Of a stretch of 21,946 bases of DNA, positions 1 through 8,079 are shown piece by piece. The first letter of the stretch is position 1; every line of letters starts with the position of its first letter. The stretch spans positions 1 through 21,946 of the forward strand of contig JAWSUW010000044.1 in the NCBI GenBank assembly GCA_033549245.1. Direction: 5' to 3'. The position numbers and the translations under genes were made by a program. Below the pieces are notes generated by a model. It was not told the DNA's origin. It was given only the letters and a program-made list of their open reading frames with translations, and did no database searches. The stretch is from Fusibacter_D sp033549245. Lineage in GTDB: Bacteria; Bacillota; Clostridia; Peptostreptococcales; Acidaminobacteraceae.

Positions 1-627
1 GTGTCTAAGTTCTCTCAGTACGATCTCGGGTATGATGATATCACCCTCAATAAATCCAGTCTTGCAAATATCGGCAATTCGTCCATCTATGATGACACTG
101 GTGTCGAGGATCTTCGGTTTTGCACCGTAAGTTCCTATTTTTTCTTTATTTTGCTTCCCTGAATTGAGTCTTTTTGAAAAATCTCCAAGCCTCGACGGAT
201 CCTTCGAATTTCTTTGAGCAATGTTTATTCCAAGATATCCAAGGAAAATATAAGCCAAAATTTTAAGTGCGCTTGCGACCATTGGAATCGGAATAATTTC
301 AAACAATCCACTTATCAGAAAAGCAACCACCAGACCAAGTACAAGTCCTCCGAACATGAACAGCAATTCTTGTTGAGGAATTTTTTCGAGTTCTGTTTGT
401 GTATATTGCGCCAGTTTCTTACCTAGTGCAATCATTAATTTAGAAAAGAAAAAAGTAATGACAGTAAAAATAAGTCCGAATAAAATTGGTAGTGATATCG
501 TATAAACCATACGATGAAGATTAAAAAGATCTCTTTCGTAAACAAAATCCGTCAAATAAATACCAGACCCTACACCGACACAGAATCCGACAAAAGTAAT
601 GATATATTTAATTATTTTCTCAATCAC
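1..627 (-). CDS. yacL: PIN-TRAM membrane protein YacL (N-terminal part, cut by window edge)
   Basis: Reading from a GTG at 627 gives 209 in-frame codons that run off the left edge. Residues about 4-24, 41-61, 88-108 and 116-137 are four hydrophobic segments, followed by a basic linker and the start of a PIN nuclease-like domain: KPKILDTSVIIDGRIADI with acidic residues D175 and D181. This arrangement (four membrane helices, PIN domain, C-terminal TRAM domain) is that of YacL, which in Firmicutes lies in the clpC-radA neighbourhood, as here. The GTG start is supported by a GGAGGGG-rich ribosome site just upstream (632-645) and by the absence of another good start. The PIN domain is known to resemble RNases, but the substrate of YacL is not settled. 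The TRAM domain should lie outside the window. It has its own promoter after the carD terminator, so it is probably not strictly co-transcribed with carD. Confidence 0.9.
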   Translation of the reverse strand, partial: MIEKIIKYIITFVGFCVGVGSGIYLTDFVYERDLFNLHRMVYTISLPILFGLIFTVITFFFSKLMIALGKKLAQYTQTELEKIPQQELLFMFGGLVLGLVVAFLISGLFEIIPIPMVASALKILAYIFLGYLGINIAQRNSKDPSRLGDFSKRLNSGKQNKEKIGTYGAKPKILDTSVIIDGRIADICKTGFIEGDIIIPEIVLRELRH

Positions 628-679
628 GCTAACCCTCCCCTCCCGTTATTTTATTGTACCCTTTTTGAGGGTCTTTTAA

Positions 680-707
680 ATTGTAACACAGCAACAAAGA
701 ATTTCAA
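680..707 (-). promoter_or_regulatory. Predicted sigma-A promoter of yacL
   Basis: On the minus strand TTGAAA (702-707) and TACAAT (680-685) are separated by 16 bases, just downstream of the carD terminator and about 53 bases ahead of the GTG start of yacL. Seen by eye only; the start site is not mapped. Confidence 0.55.
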
Positions 708-713
708 AGTGAA

Positions 714-738
714 CAAAAAAAAATGAGGCCTAAGCCCC
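714..738 (-). terminator. Rho-independent terminator of carD
   Basis: A short GC-rich stem GGGGC/GCCTC (734-738 with 725-729, one G-T pair, loop TTAG on the minus strand) is followed on that strand by an unbroken run of T (plus-strand A run 715-723). It starts 10 bases after the carD stop codon. The stem is short, but the T run is long. Confidence 0.6.
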
Positions 739-748
739 GTATTTTTCA

Positions 749-1231
749 TCAGTGGCTACCTATAGTCATGTTGACTAATGTGGCCGCCTCGTCTTCATTC
801 AAATTTTTTGCTAAAATCATTTCACTGATCAATATTTGCTTGGAATTGCTGAGCATCTTTCTCTCTCCGGTCGACAATCCTTTTTCACGATCCAACATTT
901 CTAGATTTCTGACTACCTGAGCCACTTCAAAAATATCACCCGTCTTCACTTTTTCGAGATTGGATCTATATCGTCTGTTCCAATTGTCCGGCATAACACC
1001 TTTTTCTTGGGCCAAGACTTCCATAACCTCAGTCAATACATCGTTGTCAACGACTTTACGTACACCCAAATTCTCAGCGGAATCAATCGGCAACATCACT
1101 TTCATGTTTTTAATGGGCAATTTCAAAATATAAAACTGCTTGCTGTCACCCAACAACTCTTTTTCTTCTATTGCTTCAATAATCCCAGCTCCATGCATAG
1201 GGTACACAACTCTATCTCCGATTTTAAACAT
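749..1231 (-). CDS. carD: CarD/CdnL-family RNA polymerase-binding transcription regulator
   Basis: A 160-residue protein of normal family length. The N-terminal 60 residues (FKIGDRVVYPMHGAG) form the Tudor-like RNA polymerase-interaction domain shared with Mfd/TRCF, which binds the beta subunit. The C-terminal part is helical and holds the NWNRRYR patch; W84 matches in place the tryptophan that mycobacterial CarD wedges beside the -10 element. CarD proteins stabilise the open promoter complex, notably at rRNA promoters. RBS GGAGGG lies 5 bases before the ATG. The gene has its own promoter and terminator and is divergent from the DUF1573-like gene. No odd features; identification is secure, and regulation by growth or stress cannot be read from the sequence. 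Confidence 0.95.
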   Translation of the reverse strand: MFKIGDRVVYPMHGAGIIEAIEEKELLGDSKQFYILKLPIKNMKVMLPIDSAENLGVRKVVDNDVLTEVMEVLAQEKGVMPDNWNRRYRSNLEKVKTGDIFEVAQVVRNLEMLDREKGLSTGERKMLSNSKQILISEMILAKNLNEDEAATLVNMTIGSH

Positions 1232-1263
1232 TCAATCCCTCCATGCATCCTTTATTTATATTC

Positions 1264-1292
1264 ATTATACACTATTTTTGACTTAATCACAA
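1264..1292 (-). promoter_or_regulatory. Predicted sigma-A promoter of carD
   Basis: On the minus strand TTGTGA (1287-1292) and a perfect TATAAT (1264-1269) are 17 bases apart, about 33 bases before the carD ATG. This is one of the best promoters in the window. Confidence 0.7.
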
Positions 1293-1324
1293 CAAACCTA
1301 TATTTTACTATTTAGAACAATTCA

Positions 1325-1353
1325 TTGTCAAGCCTTTTATTCACAGGGATTAT
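1325..1353 (+). promoter_or_regulatory. Candidate promoter of the DUF1573-like gene
   Basis: TTGTCA (1325-1330) and GATTAT (1348-1353) are separated by 17 bases, leaving a leader of roughly 90 bases before the ATG at 1451. The -10 is weak (4 of 6), and other AT-rich hexamers lie nearby, for instance TAAAAT at 1390-1395. Confidence 0.35.
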
Positions 1354-1450
1354 TTGTTTATATTACTTTTTGTTTAAATTCTTTTGTGATAAAATAAGAG
1401 CAATCCATATCGTTATGTTGACTTTTGGTCTTATGTTCATAGGAGGAATT

Positions 1451-1846
1451 ATGAAAGACGTAATTTATGATGAATTTCAAAATAAGGTAGACGAAGTCCT
1501 GATCAGGCATGCAAACTTATTGGATATAGTCAGCAAAATGGATGAGGCAGCTTCAAAATCCAATCGTGCTGTCATCAAATCCATAACCAATTGCGGTTGT
1601 GTAAAACTGGATGTCTCTAAAACTGAATTCCCCGAAGGCCTTACATATGATGCCTTGAAGGAATATCGCGCAGAACATATCCAGGGCAAACCATGTCCAG
1701 TATGTCGTGACAAAATCGAAGAGGAACTGGGCAGACTCGAATTTTACGTCGCAGCTCTTTGCAATGTTCTCGATTTGAATCTTTATGATGTTCTTTTAAA
1801 AGAATACAACAAAATCAATACTCTTGGTAAGTTCAGTCTTTACTAA
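1451..1846 (+). CDS. Small DUF1573-like cysteine-containing protein between radA and carD
   Basis: A 131-residue soluble, mostly helical protein with no signal peptide or membrane segment. It has a CxC pair (C48, C50 in NCGCVKLD) and a CxxC pair (C82, C85 in CPVCRDKIEEELGR), spaced like a possible zinc- or thiol-based site, and a conserved-looking C-terminal stretch LDLNLYDVLLKEYNKINTLGKF. From memory this matches a clostridial family, usually annotated DUF1573, found beside clpC-radA; no function is established and I infer none. The start at 1451 is chosen because AGGAGG lies 4 bases upstream (1441-1446); an open frame reaching back to 1325 would add a hydrophobic extension without a ribosome site. 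It points against all its neighbours, diverging from carD and converging on radA. Confidence 0.8.
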   Translation: MKDVIYDEFQNKVDEVLIRHANLLDIVSKMDEAASKSNRAVIKSITNCGCVKLDVSKTEFPEGLTYDALKEYRAEHIQGKPCPVCRDKIEEELGRLEFYVAALCNVLDLNLYDVLLKEYNKINTLGKFSLY

Positions 1847-1862
1847 ACCCCATAAAACAATC

Positions 1863-1901
1863 AGGCAGCAATCGCCATCCATGAGATGACATTTGCTGCC
1901 T
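1863..1901. terminator. Shared hairpin between convergent DUF1573-like gene and radA
   Basis: A perfect 9-base stem AGGCAGCAA/TTGCTGCCT (1863-1871 with 1893-1901) with a 21-base loop lies between the two converging stop codons (1846 and 1914). On the minus strand it is followed by TGATTGTTTTAT and on the plus strand by CTTTAATTTCCTTT, so it could end transcription in both directions. The long loop lowers confidence. Confidence 0.6.
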
Positions 1902-1913
1902 CTTTAATTTCCT

Positions 1914-3272
1914 TTAAAAAAAATATTTGAATACTTCTTCAATGTGCTTCATACCTATGGCCTGAAAATTCTCTGGCCGATTCAAGCCATCGAGATTAGC
2001 ATGCGGGATGAGTGCCTTCTTGAAGCCCATTTTAGCTGCTTCATTGACTCGTTGCTGCACCTGATTGATCGCACGGATTTCTCCTGTAAGCCCAACCTCT
2101 CCAAAGACAATCATATCATCTGGAATCTTGATCTCCCTGAAACTCGAAGCAATCGCAACAATAATGGCGAGATCAGCTGCAGGCTCATCTATGGTCATAC
2201 CACCAACGACATTCAAATAAATATCTTGGTTATAAAGCATCATCCCGGCTTTTTTTTCAAGTACTGCCGTGAGTAGGATCAATTTGTTGTAATCAATCCC
2301 CACTGCCATTCTTCTTGGCATATTGAAGTTGGTTTGCGATACCAGACATTGCATTTCCACCAAAACCGTTCTTGTACCTTCCAGAGTTGGAATAACAACC
2401 GATCCCGCTTCTTTAATCATCGTATTGGATAAAAATATTTTCGAAGGATTATCGACTTCCTGAAGTCCAAAATTTGTCATTTCAAAAATTCCAATCTCAT
2501 TGGTGGAACCGAATCTGTTCTTGACTGCCCTTAAAATTCTAAAAAGATTATGACCTTCACCTTCAAAGTAAAGAACAGTATCCACCATGTGCTCCAGCAC
2601 TTTCGGACCGGCAATAGTTCCAGTTTTGGTGACATGTCCCACCAAAAATGTACTGATTCCATTTTTCTTTGACAAATTCATAAATTGGTTTGTCGCTTCC
2701 CTGACCTGGCTGACACTTCCTGGAGCTGATGCGATCTCAGGACCGTATACGGTTTGAATGGAATCCACAATCAATACTTCAGGTTTCAGATTTTCCACAT
2801 GGTATTTGATTTTTTCGAGATTATTTTCAGCAACAATATATAGATTTTCGGAATCTACACCCAACCTTTGTGCACGAAGCTTGGTCTGTTTGACTGACTC
2901 CTCACCTGAAACGTAAAGCACCAACCTCTCACTGCTTGCTATATTGTGCGCTACTTGAAGCAACAAGGTGGATTTTCCTATTCCGGGATCTCCACCAACC
3001 AAAATTAGTGATCCTTTGACTACACCCCCACCCAGAACTATATCAAGTTCCTTGATTTGCGTGGAATACCGCTCTTCCAAATCAAATGTGACGTCTATTA
3101 TCTTCTGTGGTTGACTGGCATTCCCGATATCAAGCGTTGCCGCTTTAACAGGTTTTATGTCCAGTTCTTCCACAAAACTGTTCCACGAACCACAATCGGA
3201 GCATTTTCCCAACCACTTTGGAGAAATGCTTCCACATTCCTGACAAACATATTTGCTTTTGACTTTAGACAT
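1914..3272 (-). CDS. radA: DNA repair protein RadA (Sms)
   Basis: A 452-residue protein with the full RadA layout: a C4 zinc finger (C10, C13, C24, C27 in CQEC...CSDC), a RecA-like ATPase core with Walker A GGDPGIGKST (about 93-102) and Walker B LIVDS (about 167-171), the family-specific KNRFG motif (251-255), and a C-terminal Lon-protease-like domain (from about 285) holding VVGGMTIDEPAADLA. RadA is a DnaB-type helicase that drives branch migration during recombination and repair. The ATG lies inside the end of clpC (8-base overlap), a sign of translational coupling, and the clpC-radA order is that of many Firmicutes. disA, the usual next gene, is not present; transcription ends at a hairpin. 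Confidence 0.97.
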   Translation of the reverse strand: MSKVKSKYVCQECGSISPKWLGKCSDCGSWNSFVEELDIKPVKAATLDIGNASQPQKIIDVTFDLEERYSTQIKELDIVLGGGVVKGSLILVGGDPGIGKSTLLLQVAHNIASSERLVLYVSGEESVKQTKLRAQRLGVDSENLYIVAENNLEKIKYHVENLKPEVLIVDSIQTVYGPEIASAPGSVSQVREATNQFMNLSKKNGISTFLVGHVTKTGTIAGPKVLEHMVDTVLYFEGEGHNLFRILRAVKNRFGSTNEIGIFEMTNFGLQEVDNPSKIFLSNTMIKEAGSVVIPTLEGTRTVLVEMQCLVSQTNFNMPRRMAVGIDYNKLILLTAVLEKKAGMMLYNQDIYLNVVGGMTIDEPAADLAIIVAIASSFREIKIPDDMIVFGEVGLTGEIRAINQVQQRVNEAAKMGFKKALIPHANLDGLNRPENFQAIGMKHIEEVFKYFF

Positions 3273-5733
3273 TTTTTCTCCTCTGGGTCTTATGATGAAT
3301 CATCATTTTTTGGGGTTCATCCATTTCAAAAGTTATAGAGAATGATTCTTCATCACTTTCAAGAACATATTCTGCAACAACATCTTTTATTTCTTTGTCC
3401 ACAGCACGACCAAGTGGTCTGGCGCCATACTCAGAGCTATAATACTCAGTGGCAATCCATTTGATGACCTCATCAGTGACTATGATCTCCAAATCTTTCT
3501 CAGACATCTGTTTTTCGAAGGATTCTATATGCTTTTCCACTATTAGTGAAGCCGATGCAATATCAAGGGGATCAAATACAATGATTTCATCCATCCTGTT
3601 GATGAATTCCGGTTTGAAAAACGATTTGCATGCTTCCCTAATTTTTTCCTCATTGTTGACTGCATCAGTGGATTTCAAAAAACCGACTTGTTTGTTTGCT
3701 AAATTTTTGGTTCCCAAATTAGATGTAAGAATAATAAGAGTATCCTTGAAATTCACACTCATGCCACGTCCATCTTTGAGAACACCTTCATCCATAACTT
3801 GAAGCAGAATATCTATGACCTCTTCATGAGCTTTTTCCACTTCGTCAAAAACCACTACAGAGTATGGATTCTTTTTGACAGCTCCAGTGAGGTATCCACC
3901 TTCTCGATGCCCTTCATATCCTGGAGGTGAACCAATCAATTTTGAAACAGCATGTTTTTCCATGTACTCTGACATGTCAATTTTAATCAGACTTCTTTCA
4001 TCACCATAGAAAACATCTGCAATCTTCCTTGCAAGCTCAGTTTTTCCAACCCCGGTCGGTCCAACAAAAAGGAATACTCCTGTAGGTTTCTTTGGATCTT
4101 TGATGCCTATTCTTGATCGTTTTAGTGCTCTTGATACCACATTGATGGCATTTATCTGTCCAAATATGCTCTGAGACAGTGTTTTTTCAAGCGCAACTAG
4201 TCTCTCCTTGTCATTGATGGACAATTTGGTGATGGGGATCTGAACCCAATCCGATACGACTTTTTCAATATCAGATTTACCGATCAAAAGTTTCTGTGAT
4301 GACATCAAAGCTTTTGTGTTGCTGTTTTTTTCAATATGGGATAATATCCGTTTTTCCTCACTCTGCAATTTGGACGCATTTTCAAAATTCATTTCAATAA
4401 TGGAATTTTCTTTTTCCAGTTTCAATTGTTGCAACCTGTATTTCAGTTCATCGATGATCTCCAAAGTTTTAAGATTCTCGTATCTTTTTCTCGAAGATGC
4501 TTCGTCAATCAGGTCAATAGCCTTGTCGGGGAGCTTTCTATCAGCAAGATAACGCATTGAAAGCTTAATGGCACTTCTTACCGCATCATCGCCAATAACG
4601 ACACCATGATGGATCTCATAATTGGACTTAATGTGATTTAAGATATCATACGTCTCTTCTTCCGTAGGTTCCTTGACATCAATGATAGTCATTCTTCTGA
4701 CCAAAGCTTGATCTGGTTCCATATATTTTTGAAAGTCATCATAGGTTGTCGCACCAATAATTTGAATCTGACCATTGGTCAAATAAGGTTTCAATATCCC
4801 TATCGCATCAAGCGATTTATCTCCAGTTGCGCCTACCCCGATCAAATTATGGATTTCATCTATGAATGCAATCGTATTGCCATCTGCAATCATATTTTGG
4901 ATCCATTCATTCATTCGCTCTTCAAATTGACCTCTATAAGAGGTTCCAGAAACCAGTGACCCTATGTTGACCTCTATGATTTTCTTGTCTCTGAGCACGT
5001 CTGGGACATGTCCTCCAGCTATTCTATTGGCAAGCCCCTGAACTATCGCAGTTTTACCGACACCTGGTTCACCTACAAGGCATGCGTTATTTTTGGTTTT
5101 TCTGGACAACACCAGTAAGATGCGCTCAATAATTTCTTCTCTTCCAATTACCGTATCATAGGGTACATCCTTGGCTCGTTCGGTCAAATCGTGGCCGAAT
5201 GTTGATTTTTTCTCTTCCTCATAATCTGTCGACAACTCCAGTGTCTTGATATTCAGTTTATCAGTAGCTGACCCTTTGATGATTTTCGTCTCAGGCACAT
5301 TGTTTTGCTGTTCAATCAGCACACCTTTAAGGACACTTGCGATATCCAGATTGAGTCTGCTTAGTATCTTGTAACCCATACTCATTCTATCGTGCATTAT
5401 GGCTAAAAAAATATGTTCTGGTATTATTTCTGAATTGTTCGTCTTGACCGCATAGTTATGGCTTCTATCCAGGCACTCGCGAGCTCTTCTGGTATAATCC
5501 TCAATCCCTTCGGAAGGGTCACCTTTTCCTATGATTTTCACAATTTCCATTTTTACATTTTGGTGAGTCACGCCATAACTCTCAAGCAGTTCTGTCACTT
5601 TTGATCCATTGATGAGTGACAGCCCTAGTGCAAAATGTTCGGTCCCTATGAATTTATGTCCCAAATCACGCGCCTGCGCAAAAGCATAATTGATCACGTC
5701 ATTCGCTTTTTCATCAAAGTTATAATCTAACAT
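3265..5733 (-). CDS. clpC: ClpC-type AAA+ unfoldase, partner of ClpP protease
   Basis: An 822-residue two-ring Clp ATPase. Visible domains: an N-terminal double repeat (1-145); D1 with Walker A GEPGVGKT (221-228) and Walker B FIDE (290-293); a UVR-type middle coiled coil (about 425-475); D2 with Walker A GPTGVGKT (558-565) and Walker B VFDE (628-631); and VGF (683-685) in the loop that docks ClpP. It unfolds proteins and feeds them to ClpP. E32 and E106 sit in the two N-domain repeats (GTEH and IPEH), at the numbers of the phosphoarginine-binding glutamates of Bacillus subtilis ClpC, though no mcsA/mcsB adaptor genes or ctsR are upstream. Oddities: the D2 pore loop usually reads GYVG but is GYEG (605-608), and the D1 pore loop is SYRG rather than KYRG, so it is a divergent member. 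Ribosome site GGTGA lies before the ATG. Only about 55 bases separate it from the fusA terminator; no CIRCE or CtsR direct repeat was seen there and the promoter is unclear. Confidence 0.93.
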   Translation of the reverse strand: MLDYNFDEKANDVINYAFAQARDLGHKFIGTEHFALGLSLINGSKVTELLESYGVTHQNVKMEIVKIIGKGDPSEGIEDYTRRARECLDRSHNYAVKTNNSEIIPEHIFLAIMHDRMSMGYKILSRLNLDIASVLKGVLIEQQNNVPETKIIKGSATDKLNIKTLELSTDYEEEKKSTFGHDLTERAKDVPYDTVIGREEIIERILLVLSRKTKNNACLVGEPGVGKTAIVQGLANRIAGGHVPDVLRDKKIIEVNIGSLVSGTSYRGQFEERMNEWIQNMIADGNTIAFIDEIHNLIGVGATGDKSLDAIGILKPYLTNGQIQIIGATTYDDFQKYMEPDQALVRRMTIIDVKEPTEEETYDILNHIKSNYEIHHGVVIGDDAVRSAIKLSMRYLADRKLPDKAIDLIDEASSRKRYENLKTLEIIDELKYRLQQLKLEKENSIIEMNFENASKLQSEEKRILSHIEKNSNTKALMSSQKLLIGKSDIEKVVSDWVQIPITKLSINDKERLVALEKTLSQSIFGQINAINVVSRALKRSRIGIKDPKKPTGVFLFVGPTGVGKTELARKIADVFYGDERSLIKIDMSEYMEKHAVSKLIGSPPGYEGHREGGYLTGAVKKNPYSVVVFDEVEKAHEEVIDILLQVMDEGVLKDGRGMSVNFKDTLIILTSNLGTKNLANKQVGFLKSTDAVNNEEKIREACKSFFKPEFINRMDEIIVFDPLDIASASLIVEKHIESFEKQMSEKDLEIIVTDEVIKWIATEYYSSEYGARPLGRAVDKEIKDVVAEYVLESDEESFSITFEMDEPQKMMIHHKTQRRKNV

Positions 5734-5788
5734 TACTCACCATCCAGCTTTTCTTCTAGTTTAACAATTTAAGGTGGATATTGAAAGA

Positions 5789-5827
5789 AAAAAGGATACG
5801 AATGCGAAAGCATTCGTATCCTTTTTT
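5789..5827 (-). terminator. Strong rho-independent terminator of the EF-G-like gene
   Basis: A stem of about 17 pairs built on GGATACGAATGC/GCATTCGTATCC with a GAAA loop (about 5807-5810), flanked by A and T runs. It begins at the EF-G-like stop codon and ends in T residues on the minus strand. It isolates this gene from clpC. Confidence 0.9.
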
Positions 5828-7906
5828 CTATTTTTCATTATCTTTTTTTAATTGTTCAATAATCTTGATTGCAATTTGCATCGGCACTTCGTCATAACGA
5901 TCGACTCGCATGCTGAACCAACCTCTTGCTTGTGTCATTGATCTCAAGTCCGTTGCATATTCGAACATTTCAGACTGTGGTGCTTCAGCAATGACTTTTT
6001 GATATCCGGATTCATTTGGCTCCATACCGAGAATTCTGCCTCTTCTTCTATTCATATCCCCCATGATGTCTCCCATATATTCATCTGGGACATATATCTC
6101 AACATGGGCAACAGGCTCAAGCAATACTGGTTTCGCTTGCTCCATACCTTTTTTGAAAGCGAGGTGTGCTGCCATTTTAAAGGCCATCTCTGATGAATCG
6201 ACCGCATGGTATGATCCATCAAGCAACGTCGCTTTGATGTTGACCACCGGACAACCTGCCAGTATTCCTTTATCCAAAGATTCGAGTAGACCCTTTTCAA
6301 CAGCTGGAATATATTGTCTTGGGACTGAACCACCGAAAATCTTTTCTTCAAAAACGAAGTTTTCATTTGAAGGTTCAAATTTCACATGGATGTCACCATA
6401 CTGTCCAGCTCCACCTGATTGTTTCTTATGCTTTCCTTGAACAGTCGCAACACCTTTTATGGTTTCTCTATAAGCTACTTTTGGTGGCTCAAGGGTGACT
6501 TCCACTCCAAAAATGTTTTTGAGTTTACTGGTGATGACCTGAATTTGCATAGTTCCTTGTCCACCGAGCAATGTTTGTTTTGTTTCTTTGTTACGCTCGA
6601 TTTCAAATGATGGGTCCTCTTCAGTGAGACGATGTAGTGAGGATACAATCTTCTCCTCATCTCCCTTTGCTTTTGGTTCAATTGCCAAATACAGAGCCGG
6701 TTTAGGTAGATTCATACTTACATACTGAATCGGGTGGTCTTTATCACATAATGTATCACCAGTTTCAGTGTACTGAAGTTTAGCTGTTGCTCCAATATCT
6801 CCCGCAGTGACTTTCGCCACTTCAAGTTGCTCTTTTCCTCTCAACAGGAATAAAGAACCCAACTTTTCCTTCTCATCTTTATTGGCATTGATGATCTCCA
6901 TATCTTTGACTGCAAATCCCGAGTAGACTTTGAAAAGAGAAATCTTTCCAACGAACGGGTCAACAATTGTTTTGAATACAAATGCCGAGAACGGTTCGCT
7001 TTCTTCCACTTTTCTTTCGATTTCCTCATGTGAATCTGGATGTTCACCTTTATATACGCCTTCGTTCAACTCTTTTGGAGTCGGGAAATAATCATAAATC
7101 ATATCCATCAACGTATGGATTCCAATTCTTTTTTCAACGGCACCAACGAGCACTGGTACTATTTCTCCAGCTATGACACCTTTTCTAAGCCCCTCATGAA
7201 TCTCTTCATTGGTAAATGTTTCTCCCTCAAAATATTTCATCATAAGCTCTTCATCACTCTCTGCAACTGCTTCAATCAACATATCCCGGATTGGCTTGAC
7301 ACGCTGTTCCATTTCAGCAGGAATTTGAGCGTCAACACATTGTGTTCCATTGAACTCTCTTCCAACCAAATCAACCACGTTGACAAAACCTTTGAAATCA
7401 GGTCCTTCACCAATAGGAATGCAAAATGGTGCAATCTTCTTTCCAAATGTATCTTTAAGTTCTTTAAGAACTTTGACGTAATTTACATTATCTTTGTCCA
7501 TCTTATTGATAAATATGACTTTTGGCATATTTCTTTTTTCTGTGAAGTTCCAAGCCTTCTCAGTTCCAACCTCAATCCCGGAGGACGCGTCAACCATGAT
7601 TACCGCACCACCTGCGACTCTGAGAGCGCCAAACACATCACCCACAAAATCAAAGTAACCTGGTGTATCTAGAAAATTGTATTTATGATCTTTCCATTCA
7701 ATTGGAATCACTGAAGTTCCTATACTGAATTTGCGATTGATTTCTTCTTTATCAAAATCCGAAACGGTATTTCCATCTTCAACTTTTCCCATCCTTGTCG
7801 TAACTTTCGTTGTGAACAGCAACGCTTCTGCCAATGTAGTTTTTCCGCTACCTCCATGTCCTAAAAATGCTACGTTACGAATTTTGTCGACTGAATAATT
7901 TTTCAT
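5828..7906 (-). CDS. EF-G-like translational GTPase (second EF-G type)
   Basis: A 692-residue, five-domain EF-G relative. The GTPase domain shows G1 GHGGSGKT (16-23), G3 DTPGYFDF (80-87) and G4 NKMD (134-137). Domain IV is clear at QSGGAGQYGDIHVKFEP, and the C-terminal domain V ends ...VPMQIAIKIIEQLKKD. It differs from the main elongation factor G, whose G1 reads AHIDAGKT and whose switch II reads DTPGHVDF; here the catalytic histidine position is Y84. This belongs to the EF-G-2-like group annotated as elongation factor G in clostridia and other bacteria, whose role in the cell is unclear; a housekeeping fusA should exist elsewhere (inference, so no symbol is given). A GAGGAGAG ribosome site precedes the ATG. 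It is monocistronic, bounded by terminators on both sides. Confidence 0.9.
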   Translation of the reverse strand: MKNYSVDKIRNVAFLGHGGSGKTTLAEALLFTTKVTTRMGKVEDGNTVSDFDKEEINRKFSIGTSVIPIEWKDHKYNFLDTPGYFDFVGDVFGALRVAGGAVIMVDASSGIEVGTEKAWNFTEKRNMPKVIFINKMDKDNVNYVKVLKELKDTFGKKIAPFCIPIGEGPDFKGFVNVVDLVGREFNGTQCVDAQIPAEMEQRVKPIRDMLIEAVAESDEELMMKYFEGETFTNEEIHEGLRKGVIAGEIVPVLVGAVEKRIGIHTLMDMIYDYFPTPKELNEGVYKGEHPDSHEEIERKVEESEPFSAFVFKTIVDPFVGKISLFKVYSGFAVKDMEIINANKDEKEKLGSLFLLRGKEQLEVAKVTAGDIGATAKLQYTETGDTLCDKDHPIQYVSMNLPKPALYLAIEPKAKGDEEKIVSSLHRLTEEDPSFEIERNKETKQTLLGGQGTMQIQVITSKLKNIFGVEVTLEPPKVAYRETIKGVATVQGKHKKQSGGAGQYGDIHVKFEPSNENFVFEEKIFGGSVPRQYIPAVEKGLLESLDKGILAGCPVVNIKATLLDGSYHAVDSSEMAFKMAAHLAFKKGMEQAKPVLLEPVAHVEIYVPDEYMGDIMGDMNRRRGRILGMEPNESGYQKVIAEAPQSEMFEYATDLRSMTQARGWFSMRVDRYDEVPMQIAIKIIEQLKKDNEK

Positions 7907-7952
7907 AAGTAAAGCTCTCCTCTCGGTTGGATTTGATTGAATATTTGCATTA

Positions 7953-7980
7953 TTTATAATATTCTATAAACTTTTGAAAA
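7953..7980 (-). promoter_or_regulatory. Candidate promoter of the EF-G-like gene
   Basis: On the minus strand TTTTCA (7975-7980) and TATAAA (7953-7958) are 16 bases apart, within the AT-rich stretch between the nif3 terminator and the EF-G-like ATG. The region is so AT-rich that alternatives such as TATTAT overlap it. Confidence 0.35.
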
Positions 7981-8021
7981 ATCCTTCTATAAACTCAAAA
8001 TATTTCTTATTACTGAACTTA

Positions 8022-8062
8022 CAAAAAAGACGCTTCCACGACTATATACCCATGGAAGCGTC
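8022..8062 (-). terminator. Rho-independent terminator of nrdJ-nif3
   Basis: A perfect 10-base stem GACGCTTCCA/TGGAAGCGTC (8029-8038 with 8053-8062) with a 14-base loop is followed on the minus strand by a T run (plus-strand A run 8023-8028). It lies 17 bases after the nif3-like stop codon. Confidence 0.85.
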
Positions 8063-8079
8063 CAACTGCACATTTAAAA

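Noticed and set aside
658..672. ACCCT/AGGGT hairpin before yacL as a regulatory leader or terminator
   Set aside because: The stem is only five pairs and is not followed by a T run on the yacL strand, so nothing beyond a chance hairpin can be supported.
214..726. Two 70-residue plus-strand frames (214-426 and 514-726) at the left end
   Set aside because: They lie opposite the clear YacL reading frame and its promoter, and look like antisense shadows with no domain or ribosome site.
1325..1450. N-terminal extension of the DUF1573-like protein by 42 residues
   Set aside because: The extension looks like a membrane segment, but has no ribosome site, while AGGAGG stands 4 bases before the ATG at 1451, and the candidate promoter lies inside the extension.
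5734..5788. CIRCE or CtsR operator upstream of clpC
   Set aside because: I looked for the CIRCE inverted repeat and for CtsR-type heptad direct repeats; neither is present in the short gap. The inverted repeat at 5789-5827 is the terminator of the preceding gene.
7040..7672. A 210-residue plus-strand open frame inside the EF-G-like gene
   Set aside because: It is antisense to a certain gene, has cysteine-, phenylalanine- and histidine-rich low-complexity composition, no ribosome site and no recognisable domain; it is a shadow of the EF-G-like coding frame.
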